From assembly GCF_019457905.1 (NCBI RefSeq), contig NZ_JAHZSV010000001.1:62001-126000 (forward strand): a stretch of DNA of 64,000 nt, in the 5' to 3' direction. The translations under genes were made by a program, and so were the position numbers. Of the stretch, positions 7,563 through 16,999 are shown piece after piece. Under the pieces are notes generated by a model, which saw only the letters and a program-made list of their open reading frames with translations, made no database searches and had not been told where the DNA came from. The stretch comes from Flagellimonas abyssi. Its GTDB lineage: Bacteria; Bacteroidota; Bacteroidia; Flavobacteriales; Flavobacteriaceae. Position 1 is the first letter of the stretch, and every line of letters starts with the position of its first letter.

Positions 7563-9893
7563 TTGAGTAATTTTATAGATGAATTGAATGATGCGCAGCG
7601 CGCCCCCGTGCTGCATAAGGATGGACCTCTAATGGTGATTGCCGGTGCAGGCTCTGGGAAGACCCGAGTGCTTACGTACCGAATCGCACATTTAATGGAG
7701 CAAGGAGTGGATTCCTTCAATATTTTGGCGTTGACCTTTACCAATAAGGCAGCACGTGAGATGAAGAAGCGGATTGCTACAATTGTTGGCAATTCCGAGG
7801 CGAAGAACCTTTGGATGGGTACGTTTCACTCCGTTTTTGCCAAATTGCTCCGTTTTGATGGTGACAAACTGGGCTATCCGAGCAACTTCACTATTTACGA
7901 TACCCAAGATTCACAACGTTTGATTGCTGCCATTATCAAAGAAATGGGGCTGGACAAGGATATTTACAAGTACAAACAGGTCCAGAACCGCATTTCATCC
8001 TATAAGAACAGCTTGATTACCGTGAAAGCATACTTTCAAAATCCTGAATTAATGGAAGCCGATGCCATGGCAAAGCGTCCACGTTTGGGTGAAATCTATC
8101 AGAACTATGTAGATAGATGCTTTAAGGCGGGTGCCATGGATTTTGATGATTTGTTGCTACGAACTAATGAGCTACTGACCCGATTTCCTGAGGTATTGAT
8201 GAAATACCAAGATCGTTTCCGATATATTTTGGTAGATGAGTACCAGGATACCAACCATTCCCAGTATTTGATTGTAAAGGCGTTATCGGACCGTTACCAA
8301 AATATTTGTGTGGTGGGGGACGATGCACAGAGTATTTATTCCTTCCGTGGTGCGAACATTAGTAACATACTCAATTTTCAACGGGATTACGACAATGTGG
8401 CCGTATATCGATTGGAACAGAATTACCGTTCCACCAAGAATATTGTAAATGCAGCAAACTCCATCATTGCAAACAATAAAAATCAGCTGGAAAAAAATGT
8501 ATGGACTTCCAATGATGATGGGGGGCTCATAAAAATCCATCGAAGCGTTACCGATGCCGAGGAGGGTCGCTATGTGGCAGGTTCCATTTTTGAGAACAAA
8601 ATGCAGAACCAGATGCAGAACGGTGAGTTTGCCGTGTTGTATCGTACCAATTCACAATCCCGCGCCATTGAGGATGCACTGCGCAAGCGGGATATCCCAT
8701 ATCGTATTTATGGTGGATTATCTTTCTACCAGCGCAAGGAAATCAAAGACGTATTGGCTTATCTACGGTTGGTCATCAACCCCAAAGATGAGGAAGCGCT
8801 AAAACGGGTCATAAACTTTCCTACGCGCGGAATAGGGCAGACCACGATTGATAAACTTGTGGTTGCAGCCAATCATTATGGGCGTTCCATTTACGAGGTC
8901 ATGGAACATTTGGATAAGCTCAATATGAACATCAATGCCGGTACCAAACGTAAACTGGCGGATTTTGTCACCATGATCAAGAGCTTCCAAATTATGAACG
9001 AAGGCTCCGATGCTTTTGTTTTGGCGGAACATGTGGCCAAAAAAACAGGTCTCTTGTTGGAGTTTAAAAAGGATGGTACTCCGGAAGGCATTGCCAAAAT
9101 GGAGAACATTGAGGAGCTTTTGAACGGCATCAAGGATTTTGTGGAGGGCCAAAAAGAAATTGCAGATGCCACAGGAAGTTTAACCGAATTTTTGGAGGAT
9201 GTGGCCCTTGCAACGGACATGGACAAGGATATAGAGGATGATGACAGAGTTGCACTCATGACCATTCACCTGGCCAAAGGTCTGGAATTCCCCTACGTCT
9301 ATATCGTGGGAATGGAAGAAGATTTGTTTCCATCCGCCATGAGCATGAACACTAGGAGCGAGCTGGAAGAAGAGCGACGACTGTTTTATGTGGCACTCAC
9401 CCGGGCAGAAAAACAGGCATTTCTTACCTATACACAAAATCGCTATCGTTGGGGAAAATTGATTGATGCCGAACCAAGTCGTTTTTTGGAGGAAATTGAA
9501 GAAAAATATGTAGAGAACCTAACGCCGGTCAATGATGGCTACCGATACAAATCAACAATCGATAAGAATATTTTTGGCGAGGTGGACAAGAGCAAGCTAC
9601 GTCAGGTAAAGCCATCGAACGGAACACCTCCCAGTGTTCAGGGGCCAAATGAAAACCAATTGCGTAAGCTGCGCAAACTAAAGCCCGAAATATCTTCTCC
9701 TTCACAACCAATGGATTTGGACCCAGGTCTGGTAACAGGTGCTCGTGTGAACCATACGCGTTTTGGAAGGGGAAAAATCCTTAATATTGAAGGTGCCGGT
9801 AACGATAGAAAAGCGGAAATACATTTTGATCAGGGTGGAATAAAAAAATTATTGCTGCGCTTTGCCAAGCTTGAGGTTTTGGACAATGCCTAA
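7563..9893 (+). CDS. UvrD/PcrA-type ATP-dependent DNA helicase
   Basis: An SF1A 3'-5' helicase of about 776 residues acting in nucleotide-excision and mismatch repair. All family motifs are visible: ELNDAQRAPV (Q motif), AGAGSGKTR (Walker A), ILVDEYQDTN (Walker B), VGDDAQSIYSFRGA, LEQNYRST, VALMTIHLAKGLEFPYV and LFYVALTRAE. The C-terminus carries a Tudor-like RNA-polymerase-binding module beginning GARVNHTRFGRGKIL. The frame is open from TTG 7524, but the second TTG at 7563 gives MSNFIDELNDAQ, which matches the family start, so I use it. No ATG is available upstream of the Q motif. The gene stands alone; uvrA is at 23 kb. Confidence 0.93.
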   Translation: MSNFIDELNDAQRAPVLHKDGPLMVIAGAGSGKTRVLTYRIAHLMEQGVDSFNILALTFTNKAAREMKKRIATIVGNSEAKNLWMGTFHSVFAKLLRFDGDKLGYPSNFTIYDTQDSQRLIAAIIKEMGLDKDIYKYKQVQNRISSYKNSLITVKAYFQNPELMEADAMAKRPRLGEIYQNYVDRCFKAGAMDFDDLLLRTNELLTRFPEVLMKYQDRFRYILVDEYQDTNHSQYLIVKALSDRYQNICVVGDDAQSIYSFRGANISNILNFQRDYDNVAVYRLEQNYRSTKNIVNAANSIIANNKNQLEKNVWTSNDDGGLIKIHRSVTDAEEGRYVAGSIFENKMQNQMQNGEFAVLYRTNSQSRAIEDALRKRDIPYRIYGGLSFYQRKEIKDVLAYLRLVINPKDEEALKRVINFPTRGIGQTTIDKLVVAANHYGRSIYEVMEHLDKLNMNINAGTKRKLADFVTMIKSFQIMNEGSDAFVLAEHVAKKTGLLLEFKKDGTPEGIAKMENIEELLNGIKDFVEGQKEIADATGSLTEFLEDVALATDMDKDIEDDDRVALMTIHLAKGLEFPYVYIVGMEEDLFPSAMSMNTRSELEEERRLFYVALTRAEKQAFLTYTQNRYRWGKLIDAEPSRFLEEIEEKYVENLTPVNDGYRYKSTIDKNIFGEVDKSKLRQVKPSNGTPPSVQGPNENQLRKLRKLKPEISSPSQPMDLDPGLVTGARVNHTRFGRGKILNIEGAGNDRKAEIHFDQGGIKKLLLRFAKLEVLDNA

Positions 9894-9983
9894 TGCAAAT
9901 TTTTGCTTTCTGATAATTTAACCTTTACTGGTTTGGGGATTTTCTAATTAATTTTTGGGAGTAGGTTGCTATGGACAAAAATG

Positions 9984-10016
9984 CTTAAATTCAGAGCTAT
10001 TATTCTGAATTTTAAG
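9984..10016 (+). promoter_or_regulatory. hairpin/inverted repeat in the leader of the alpha/beta hydrolase gene
   Basis: CTTAAATTCAGA (9984-9995) and its complement with one inserted T (10004-10016) flank an 8-nt loop, 24 bp upstream of the ATG at 10040. It could be an operator or an RNA hairpin in the 5' leader. The arms are AT-rich and no T-run follows, so a terminator for uvrD is less likely. Confidence 0.35.
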
Positions 10017-10039
10017 ACCAAACCAACCAACCTCCCCCT

Positions 10040-12256
10040 ATGAAGAATCTATTTCTCAGACCTGTATTTATAGCAGTTGCCATTCTGGTTGTCACCCTTT
10101 TCGGAGTGGCCGGTTATCATTACGCCATTGGATATCCCGCTTGGGTTACCATGGTGGCCGGAATATTGATAGGCATCGTGCTGATTCTAGTTTTAAAATT
10201 ATTGCTGACTTGGCTCTTTCCATTGGCCAAGAAGATTCCAGTGCCGATTGCAACAACAATCTTGGGAGGCTTTTTGGCGCTTTATATTATGAGGATGTAT
10301 GCCTTTAGGTGGCCATCCCTTTTGTTCTATAGTCTCGCCTTGTTCGGGTTTATCTGTTTGGTATTGATTGTTTTGGGTGTCTGGCAAATCATAAAAAATA
10401 AAAATACTGGAAAGGGCAGCGCACTTATTCTTATTGGGATTGTTCTGATTGCATTAGGGCTTTATGGATTCAATGCTTTGGATGGCGACCCATATTTGGA
10501 AGAGTTATCATCCGAAGAAAGAATGCCCGAAACAACTTTGAGTGAACTTGGCGTTGCTGACCCATCAAAAAATGGCGATTTTGAAACTGAAGTCTTTACC
10601 TACGGCAGTGGAACCGATGAGAAAAGAACAGAATATGCGGAAGGTGTCAGATTCAAGACACCTACTGTAAACGCAACTTTGTTACTTCCGGAATGGAAGG
10701 GCAAAAAGAAAAAATGGCGCGAAAAATATTGGGGGTTTGGCGTGGACAGCTTCCCGTTGAATGCCCGGGTATATATGCCCAAAGGTGAAGGTCCTTTCCC
10801 AATGGTGATGATGGTACATGGCAACCACAGTATGCTCGATTATTCCGATGGCGGTTATGCCTATCTCGGAGAGCTTTTGGCCAGCCGAGGTATTATTGGG
10901 GTCTCGGTTGACGAAAACTTCATCAACGGACATTGGTCCGGTGATTTTATGGGCAAGGAAATGCCAACGCGTGGTTGGTTGTTGCTCAAACATCTGGAAC
11001 AATGGCGAAATTGGAACAATGATGAGACTTCCGAATTATCAGGAAAGGCAGATTTGGACAATGTAATCTTAATGGGGCATTCCAGAGGGGGCGAAGCGGT
11101 ATCCATAGCGGCAGCTTTTAATAAATTAGAGAGGTTTCCCGATAATGGCAATGAGAAGTTCGACTTTGGTTTTGGGATTAAAGGTATTATTACCGTAGCA
11201 CCCACAGATTATAGGTACAATCGTGAGATTAGTTTAAAGGACATCAACTATTTGAGCATTCAAGGTGCATCAGACGCTGATGAAACAAGTTTTTGGGGAA
11301 TGCGCCCATATCACAGACTGCAATTTTCCGATGATTTTGATGGCTTTAAAACCGGATTGTATATGAACCATGCCAATCATGGTCAATTTAATTCATCGTG
11401 GGGACGTTCGGATTTTGGCGCTCCTATGAAATGGTTGCTCAATCTTGAACCACTGGTCACGGGGGAGGAGCAAAGGCAAGTGGCAAAGGTTTATGTCAGT
11501 GCATTTGCCGAGAGCATATTTAAAGGCGATGAAAGTTACCGACCCATGTTCAAAAATGTTGATTTGGTGCATGATTGGTTGCCCAAAGAAACCTATAGAA
11601 GTCAATATAGCGACATACATAAGAACGTGCTGGTAAATTTTGAAGGTGACATAGACTTGACCAATGCTTCTGACAGCATTTTACTTGCAGCCAATAACTT
11701 CAAAGTTTGGCGTGAAACCGAGTTAATGTCCAGAGATGGCGGGAGCCAGCAAAACAATATTTTGGTCTTGGGTTGGCACCATGGCAGGAATGTGCAAAAG
11801 GATTCCATTCCGGTGTTCAGTATTTCGCTGCCCGATACATTGAAGAATTTCAGTGATGCAGATACCCTCGCTTTATCCATGGCTATGGGTGATATTTCAG
11901 AATTGGAACTAAAGGATTGGGACAAAAAGGACAATCCACCAAAGTTTGGTTTCAATTTTAGTGTAATGCTTAAAGATAGCACTGGAAACACCGCATCGGT
12001 GGCAATATCGGATTACAATGCTTTGCCCGGAATTATCAAGACCAAGTTTACCAAGTTCGATTTTCTGGACAAAAACATGATAGGAAAAAACGCTGAAGAC
12101 CAATTAAAAAGCTGCTATTTGCCGATGTCATCTTTCTTAAAAGAAAACGATAGCTTAAAGCTGGACAAGATTAAAAGTATCCATATGGTTTTTGATAAGG
12201 ATTCTATTGGGGTAGTGATTCTTGATGATATTGGGTTATACCGAGCAGGGAGATAA
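10040..12256 (+). CDS. membrane-anchored alpha/beta hydrolase
   Basis: A 738-residue protein. The N-terminal ~150 residues hold about five hydrophobic helices (for example AVAILVVTLFGVAGYHYAIG, ILIGIVLILVLKLLLTWLF, LFGFICLVLIVLGVWQII). The soluble part has an alpha/beta hydrolase fold: MVMMVHGNHSM with the oxyanion-hole His-Gly and the nucleophile elbow MGHSRGGEAV. A later GLYMNHANHGQFN stretch holds a likely catalytic histidine. The C-terminal ~200 residues look like a beta-sandwich. The family resembles chlorophyllase/platelet-activating-factor-acetylhydrolase-like enzymes, but the substrate is unknown. The gene stands alone downstream of uvrD. Confidence 0.82.
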   Translation: MKNLFLRPVFIAVAILVVTLFGVAGYHYAIGYPAWVTMVAGILIGIVLILVLKLLLTWLFPLAKKIPVPIATTILGGFLALYIMRMYAFRWPSLLFYSLALFGFICLVLIVLGVWQIIKNKNTGKGSALILIGIVLIALGLYGFNALDGDPYLEELSSEERMPETTLSELGVADPSKNGDFETEVFTYGSGTDEKRTEYAEGVRFKTPTVNATLLLPEWKGKKKKWREKYWGFGVDSFPLNARVYMPKGEGPFPMVMMVHGNHSMLDYSDGGYAYLGELLASRGIIGVSVDENFINGHWSGDFMGKEMPTRGWLLLKHLEQWRNWNNDETSELSGKADLDNVILMGHSRGGEAVSIAAAFNKLERFPDNGNEKFDFGFGIKGIITVAPTDYRYNREISLKDINYLSIQGASDADETSFWGMRPYHRLQFSDDFDGFKTGLYMNHANHGQFNSSWGRSDFGAPMKWLLNLEPLVTGEEQRQVAKVYVSAFAESIFKGDESYRPMFKNVDLVHDWLPKETYRSQYSDIHKNVLVNFEGDIDLTNASDSILLAANNFKVWRETELMSRDGGSQQNNILVLGWHHGRNVQKDSIPVFSISLPDTLKNFSDADTLALSMAMGDISELELKDWDKKDNPPKFGFNFSVMLKDSTGNTASVAISDYNALPGIIKTKFTKFDFLDKNMIGKNAEDQLKSCYLPMSSFLKENDSLKLDKIKSIHMVFDKDSIGVVILDDIGLYRAGR

Positions 12257-12338
12257 AGCATCAATATTTTACTATAATATTTCGATTTAAGCTCGTTGTT
12301 AATATGGACGGCTTAAACGCTCTGCTGAATTATAAGCG

Positions 12339-12346
12339 TATCTTTG
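12339..12346 (+). promoter_or_regulatory. -7 element TATCTTTG upstream of the YciO-like gene
   Basis: It matches the Bacteroidota TAnnTTTG -7 consensus 41 bp before the ATG at 12388. No convincing -33 TTG is seen at the right distance. Confidence 0.4.
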
Positions 12347-12387
12347 TACTTGGCTCTTTGGCTTCATTTTACTTATCTAAATAAAAA

Positions 12388-13008
12388 ATGGCAGAGTTTA
12401 TTAAACTTTATGAAGAAAACCCGAACCCTAAGCAGGTGCAGCAAGTTGTGGACGTGCTCCGAAAGGGCGGCCTTGTGATCTACCCTACGGATACGGTTTA
12501 CGGACTTGGTTGCGATATCACCAATACCAAGGCATTGCAGCGAATTGCCCGGATTAAGGGAATAAAGCTTGAAAAGGCCAATTGGTCGTTTATTTGTGCG
12601 GATTTGAGCAATCTTTCGGACTATGTTCGCCAAATAGATAGCCCTACGTTCAAGATTCTAAAAAGAACCTTGCCAGGGCCTTATACTTTTATTCTACCGG
12701 GAAACAATAATTTACCAAAGGACTTTAAAAAAAAGAAAACGGTAGGTATCCGTGTTCCCGACAATTCAATTGCACGTGCCTTGGTGACAGGGTTGGGACA
12801 TCCCATTGTTTCTACGTCTATACGGGATGATGATGATATTTTGGAATATACTACCGACCCTGAACTTATTTATGAGAAATGGCAGAATCTTGTGGATATT
12901 GTGATCGACGGCGGATACGGTGATAACGTTGCCTCTACGGTAATAGACCTTTCAGGAGACGAACCGGAAGTAATTCGGGAAGGCAAGGGCAGCCTTGAGA
13001 TATATTAA
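12388..13008 (+). CDS. Sua5/YciO/YrdC family protein (threonylcarbamoyl-AMP synthase type)
   Basis: A 206-residue single-domain YrdC-fold protein. Characteristic stretches are VIYPTDTVYGLGCD, KALQRIARIKG, GPYTFILPG, VGIRVPDN and the C-terminal STVIDLSGDEPEVIREG. The length and the NWSFICADLSNLSDY segment align best with Escherichia coli YciO rather than TsaC. Family members make threonylcarbamoyl-adenylate from threonine, bicarbonate and ATP for tRNA t6A; for YciO-type proteins this activity is less certain. I therefore leave the symbol blank. A bidirectional terminator follows. Confidence 0.88.
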   Translation: MAEFIKLYEENPNPKQVQQVVDVLRKGGLVIYPTDTVYGLGCDITNTKALQRIARIKGIKLEKANWSFICADLSNLSDYVRQIDSPTFKILKRTLPGPYTFILPGNNNLPKDFKKKKTVGIRVPDNSIARALVTGLGHPIVSTSIRDDDDILEYTTDPELIYEKWQNLVDIVIDGGYGDNVASTVIDLSGDEPEVIREGKGSLEIY

Positions 13009-13012
13009 TAAA

Positions 13013-13037
13013 AAAAGCGGCCAATTTGGCCGCTTTT
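13013..13037. terminator. bidirectional intrinsic terminator
   Basis: The 12-bp arms AAAAGCGGCCAA (13013-13024) and TTGGCCGCTTTT (13026-13037) are perfectly complementary around a single central T. The stem is GC-rich with A-tract and T-tract on either side. It sits between convergent genes (YciO-like, +; OmpA lipoprotein, -) and should stop transcription in both directions. Confidence 0.9.
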
Positions 13038-13060
13038 CTTTTAAAGCTTAAGCTTATTTC

Positions 13061-13933
13061 TTATTTACCAGAACCACCGATTGCTGGATCCTTCATTCCT
13101 TCTTCGATCATGCTATAGAACTGATCGATTTTTGGAAGTACAACAATTCTTGTTCTTCTGTTTTTGGCTCTGTTTGCAGAAGTATCGTTACCTACTAGTG
13201 GCACGTAGTAGCTACGTCCGGCAGCAGTCATTCTTGCAGGATCTACACCAAAATCATCTTGTAGTATTCTAACAACGGATGTTGCTCTTTTGGCACTCAA
13301 ATCCCAGTTGTCAAGTAGAACACCGCTTCTGTAAGGTACGTTATCTGTGTGACCTTCTACCATAAATTCAAAATCAGGCTTGTTGTTCACTACTTTGGCT
13401 ACTTTGCCAAGTACTTCTTTAGCAGCGTTGGTTACGTTGTAGCTTCCGCTTCTAAACAATAGTTTGTCAGAGATAGAAACGAATACAACACCTTTTTCAA
13501 CACTGATTTCGATGTCTTCATCGTCCAAGTTGCCCAATACACCTTTTAAGCTCTGTACCAAAGAAAGGTTAACAGAATCTCTACGTGTAACGGCATCTTG
13601 CAGTTTTCTAATGGTAAGGTCTTTTTCTTTAAGGCTTTCCAAAGACTTTTCAAGGTTTTCAGCACCTTTTGTGGTAAGCGTAGTCAAGTTGCCCATATTG
13701 TTTATGAGTTCTTGGTTGTTCGCTTTAAGGAATGCATTTTGGTCTTCGAGAGTTTTCAACCTAGAGTCAGCGGTTGCTTTATCTTCCAAACAATCGTTCA
13801 ATTTAACGGTTGCGGAATTTAATAGGTCTTGTGTTTCTTTGTGCTTGGCCTCCAATTCGGCATATTTCTTTTGCGATACGCAAGAGGATAATAGAATCGT
13901 CATTGCCAATGTTCCTAGAAAAACTTTTTTCAT
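13061..13933 (-). CDS. OmpA-family peptidoglycan-binding lipoprotein
   Basis: A 290-residue outer-membrane lipoprotein. The signal peptide ends in the lipobox LLSSC (Cys18). It is followed by a coiled coil (residues 24-120, rich in E/K/L) and an OmpA/MotB domain (about 165-275). The peptidoglycan-binding motif is intact: VEGHTDNVPYRSG, NWDLSAKRATSVVRIL, GRSYYVPL, and NRAKNRRTRIVV with the conserved arginines. Its role is to tether the outer membrane to peptidoglycan. A close but degenerate paralogue is at 3094-3867. It converges with the YciO-like gene at the terminator 13013-13037. Confidence 0.93.
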   Translation of the reverse strand: MKKVFLGTLAMTILLSSCVSQKKYAELEAKHKETQDLLNSATVKLNDCLEDKATADSRLKTLEDQNAFLKANNQELINNMGNLTTLTTKGAENLEKSLESLKEKDLTIRKLQDAVTRRDSVNLSLVQSLKGVLGNLDDEDIEISVEKGVVFVSISDKLLFRSGSYNVTNAAKEVLGKVAKVVNNKPDFEFMVEGHTDNVPYRSGVLLDNWDLSAKRATSVVRILQDDFGVDPARMTAAGRSYYVPLVGNDTSANRAKNRRTRIVVLPKIDQFYSMIEEGMKDPAIGGSGK

Positions 13934-13988
13934 AGTTCAGATTATAATTTAAGGATTGTTAGATATATCAAATGTTAAAAAACTATAC

Positions 13989-13996
13989 CAAAATTA
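13989..13996 (-). promoter_or_regulatory. -7 element TAATTTTG upstream of the OmpA lipoprotein gene
   Basis: Read on the minus strand this octamer fits TAnnTTTG and lies 56 bp before the ATG. There is no clear -33 TTG at the expected spacing. Confidence 0.35.
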
Positions 13997-14029
13997 GATA
14001 AAAAGCAAAGTACCTATATTTCGGCTTCG

Positions 14030-15031
14030 TTAATCTTTTACTAAAATGTTAAAATTCTCTACTTGATGTACGAAGTAGGACCATACTATGGATGTCGTAA
14101 TATGGTATTTTAATATAAAATTAGCTTTTTCGCGTTTTCTATACATTTTTATAAAGTTAGCATAAAAGCTAAGATGGGCCTGCAAAATGGCGAAACAATG
14201 GTCGAATTTTAATTGGAACACAAAACGCAATGCGGCCAAAGCGTCCAAAACTAATCGGGCAAGCACCAAAGGGATTGCTTTTTTTCTGGGAAGATTTTTT
14301 GTGATGGAGTACAGCGAGTTCCTAAAGTTGAGAAATGTTTTCTTCGGGTTCATATTGGAAAGGGTGCTCCCGCCCAAATGATACACGCTGCTGAGGCCTA
14401 CATAATATACTTTATGACCAGCATTTTTTGCGCGCCAACATAAATCAATCTCTTCTTGGTGGGCAAAGTAGTCCTCGTCAAACCCTCCTAATTTCTGAAA
14501 CACGTCACTTTTAATGAACATACAGGCGCCCGTGGCCCAAAATACTTCTCTAATATCGTTGTACTGTCCTTCGTCTTTTTCGATGGTCTGAAAAATACGC
14601 CCCCTACAAAATGGATATCCGAACATATCAATAAATCCACCTGCTGCACCAGCATATTCAAAGTGGTCTTTTTGGATTAGGTCCAAAATTTTTGGTTGAA
14701 TAATGGATGCTTCGGGAATCGACTTAAAGGCATCTTTGATAGGCTCCAGCCAATTGGGAGTTACTTCCACGTCAGAATTCAATAAACAGAATATGTCAGC
14801 TTCAATATGTTCAAGGCCATCGTTATATCCCTTGGCAAAACCACCATTAGAGCTGTTTTGAACTATTCCAATGGTAGGGTAGTGCTGTTGTAAGAAATCA
14901 ACCGATCCGTCGGTGCTGGCATTGTCCACCACATATATATCGGCTCCATCCGAATGCTTCATAACAGAAGGCAGGAACCTTTCGAGCAAGGCTTCTCCAT
15001 TCCAGTTGAGTATGACGACGGCGATTTTCAA
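14030..15031 (-). CDS. family 2 glycosyltransferase
   Basis: A 333-residue GT-A fold transferase. The N-terminal AVVILNWNGEALL binds nucleotide, IYVVDNASTDGSV and the DxD-type FCLLNSDVEVTPNW position the sugar nucleotide and metal, and FDEDYFAHQEEIDLCWRAKNAG with YHLGGSTL mark the acceptor side. The profile matches rhamnosyltransferase-like GT2 enzymes of surface polysaccharide synthesis. The C-terminal region is amphipathic and may associate with the membrane. The start is TTG at 15031; no ATG precedes the first beta-strand. The next gene upstream on the same strand ends 12 bp before it. Confidence 0.92.
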   Translation of the reverse strand: MKIAVVILNWNGEALLERFLPSVMKHSDGADIYVVDNASTDGSVDFLQQHYPTIGIVQNSSNGGFAKGYNDGLEHIEADIFCLLNSDVEVTPNWLEPIKDAFKSIPEASIIQPKILDLIQKDHFEYAGAAGGFIDMFGYPFCRGRIFQTIEKDEGQYNDIREVFWATGACMFIKSDVFQKLGGFDEDYFAHQEEIDLCWRAKNAGHKVYYVGLSSVYHLGGSTLSNMNPKKTFLNFRNSLYSITKNLPRKKAIPLVLARLVLDALAALRFVFQLKFDHCFAILQAHLSFYANFIKMYRKREKANFILKYHITTSIVWSYFVHQVENFNILVKD

Positions 15032-15043
15032 AACGGAGGCAAA

Positions 15044-15490
15044 TTAACGGCTAAAATCAGGAATATCCTTCAAAAACGTATACTTTTCATTCTCATGGTC
15101 CATTTTACAATAATAATGATCCAGGCCGTTGGTCACCATTAAGTATTCAGCCTTTAACTCATAATTGTAGCGGGCTATTTGGTCAAAAGTATCCTGAGTG
15201 ATTTTTACATCCGGCCCCTTGCATTCGATTAAAAGAAAAATAGAGCCATCAGGGTTGAACACGACAACATCGTATCGCTTCTTTAGGTTGTTGACCGTCA
15301 ACTGTTTTTCAACATTGATCAAGCTCTTCGGATAATTTTTGGTAAAGACCAAATATCTGAGCACGTGCTGGCGAACCCATTCTTCCGGTTGGAGGACTAC
15401 AAATTTTTTACGTAGCCCATCAAAAATGTACTGCCTATTTTGGCTATTTTTGATTCGAAACGAATAGGGTGGAAAATTCAAATCTTGCAT
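15044..15490 (-). CDS. orphan HsdR N-terminal (PD-(D/E)XK) domain protein
   Basis: A 148-residue protein matching the N-terminal nuclease domain of type I restriction HsdR subunits. The predicted active-site elements are YDVVVFNPDGS (Asp) and FLLIECKGPDVKIT (Glu-x-Lys). The helicase and translocase domains are absent, and no HsdM or HsdS is nearby, so this is not a restriction system. Stand-alone copies next to holA are, to my recollection, common in Flavobacteriia, which suggests a housekeeping nuclease role. It is divergent from holA with a 26-bp gap and upstream of the glycosyltransferase. Function is unknown. Confidence 0.83.
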   Translation of the reverse strand: MQDLNFPPYSFRIKNSQNRQYIFDGLRKKFVVLQPEEWVRQHVLRYLVFTKNYPKSLINVEKQLTVNNLKKRYDVVVFNPDGSIFLLIECKGPDVKITQDTFDQIARYNYELKAEYLMVTNGLDHYYCKMDHENEKYTFLKDIPDFSR

Positions 15491-15516
15491 TCTACAAAAC
15501 TGATGATATAATTTGA

Positions 15517-16518
15517 ATGGACAAAGTAAAGGAGATTGTATCGGAAATCAACAAGGGAAATCCAAAACCTATATATTTTTTAATGGGGGAGGAGCCCTAT
15601 TATATTGATAGGATTTCTCAATATATAGCCGAAAATGTACTTACGGAAGATGAGAAAGGCTTTAATCAAATGGTATTGTACGGTAAGGACACCTCTGTGG
15701 ATGACATAGTTGCGAACGCCAAACGATTTCCTATGATGGCCCAGTACCAAGTGGTAATTGTAAAGGAAGCCCAACATTTGTCAAGAACTATCGAAAACCT
15801 TGTTTCTTACGCAGAGAACCCACAGCCGACCACAATTTTGGTGCTTTGCTACAAATACAAGAAGCTGGATAAGCGTAAAAAACTGTACAAGGCCATTAAC
15901 AAAAGTGGCGAGCTGTTCGAAAGTAAAAAACTCTACGATAATCAAGTGGCGGATTGGATTCGAAGGACCTTAGCGAGTAAAAAGTACAAGATTTCCCCCA
16001 AATCCTGTGTAATGCTGGTGGAGTATCTTGGAACTGATTTGAGCAAAATCAGCAACGAACTTGATAAATTGGCTTTGATTGTCCCGCCTGCTACGGAAAT
16101 AACCCCTGATCTTATCGAAGAGCATATTGGGATAAGCAAAGACTTCAATAATTTTGAGCTGAAAAAAGCGATTGGGGAGCGTGATGTTAAAAAGGCATCA
16201 CGAATCATTGATTATTTCGTACAGAACCCAAAGGACAATCCCTTTGTGGTTACGGTTACACTACTTAACACCTTTTTCACCCAACTTTTGCAATATCATG
16301 GGCTCAAGGACCATTCTCCGGGAAATGTGGCCAAGGTACTTGGCGTTAACCCATATTTTGTAAACGAGTATGTAGTGGCCGCAAAAAATTACCCAATGAA
16401 AAGAGTGAGCGGCATTATTTCCAGCTTAAGGAATTTAGATTTAAAGGGAAAAGGGGTAGGTGCCAGCAATATGGGACAGGCCGATTTGCTGAAAGAACTA
16501 CTATCCGAAATAATCTAA
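15517..16518 (+). CDS. holA: DNA polymerase III delta subunit
   Basis: A 333-residue clamp-loader subunit (wrench) that opens the beta sliding clamp. The N-terminal PIYFLMGEEPYYID and the middle EYLGTDLSKISNELDKLAL are typical, as is the C-terminal collar region ending in GASNMGQADLLKELL. The length is normal. It is divergent from the HsdR-N-domain gene and convergent with DoxX, with a 3-bp gap. Confidence 0.93.
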   Translation: MDKVKEIVSEINKGNPKPIYFLMGEEPYYIDRISQYIAENVLTEDEKGFNQMVLYGKDTSVDDIVANAKRFPMMAQYQVVIVKEAQHLSRTIENLVSYAENPQPTTILVLCYKYKKLDKRKKLYKAINKSGELFESKKLYDNQVADWIRRTLASKKYKISPKSCVMLVEYLGTDLSKISNELDKLALIVPPATEITPDLIEEHIGISKDFNNFELKKAIGERDVKKASRIIDYFVQNPKDNPFVVTVTLLNTFFTQLLQYHGLKDHSPGNVAKVLGVNPYFVNEYVVAAKNYPMKRVSGIISSLRNLDLKGKGVGASNMGQADLLKELLSEII

Positions 16519-16521
16519 AGA

Positions 16522-16899
16522 TTACTTTTTATCCACACTGTACTTGCCCGGACCCAATAGCATGATGATCACAAAAATTGTAAGGTAAAGCAATGGCAAC
16601 TCTTTTCTTCCGAAAGGATCTGAACCATGGGCAATAAAAGCAGCAACAAACATTGTAATGGCTGCGGGAATAGCGGCCCATCGTGTTTTAAATCCGATGA
16701 TCATTAATAGGGGGCAGATAAATTCACCAATAACAGCTAAAAACAATGAAGGAGCTTGTCCAATCCCAAAAGGATCGGCAAATTCCGTGTTGCCATTGAT
16801 AAGTTTCATAAGTTTTGGATAACCATGGGTCAGCATAAATGCAGATGGTACAATTCTAAGCAATGCGAGACCAAGGTGGATCAGAGTATTGTTTTTCAT
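16522..16899 (-). CDS. DoxX family membrane protein
   Basis: A 125-residue protein with four predicted membrane helices and the DoxX signatures LRIVPSAFMLTHGYPKL, FLAVIGEFICPLLMIIGFKTRWAAIPA and the terminal FVIIMLLGPGKYSVDKK. DoxX proteins are poorly understood; some link to thiosulfate oxidation or redox stress. It converges on holA with only 3 bp between stops. Confidence 0.9.
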   Translation of the reverse strand: MKNNTLIHLGLALLRIVPSAFMLTHGYPKLMKLINGNTEFADPFGIGQAPSLFLAVIGEFICPLLMIIGFKTRWAAIPAAITMFVAAFIAHGSDPFGRKELPLLYLTIFVIIMLLGPGKYSVDKK

Positions 16900-16999
16900 T
16901 CGAGGGGTAAAATTATTCCCCGTGAAATTAAAGATTATGTTTTAAAAAACGTAACATTAATTGACGAAAAGTGCTTTTGAATTGACGTATAAGGAAATA

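Noticed and set aside
15044..15490. Type I restriction-modification system
   Set aside because: Only the N-terminal nuclease domain of HsdR is present; no helicase domains, HsdM or HsdS gene is nearby.
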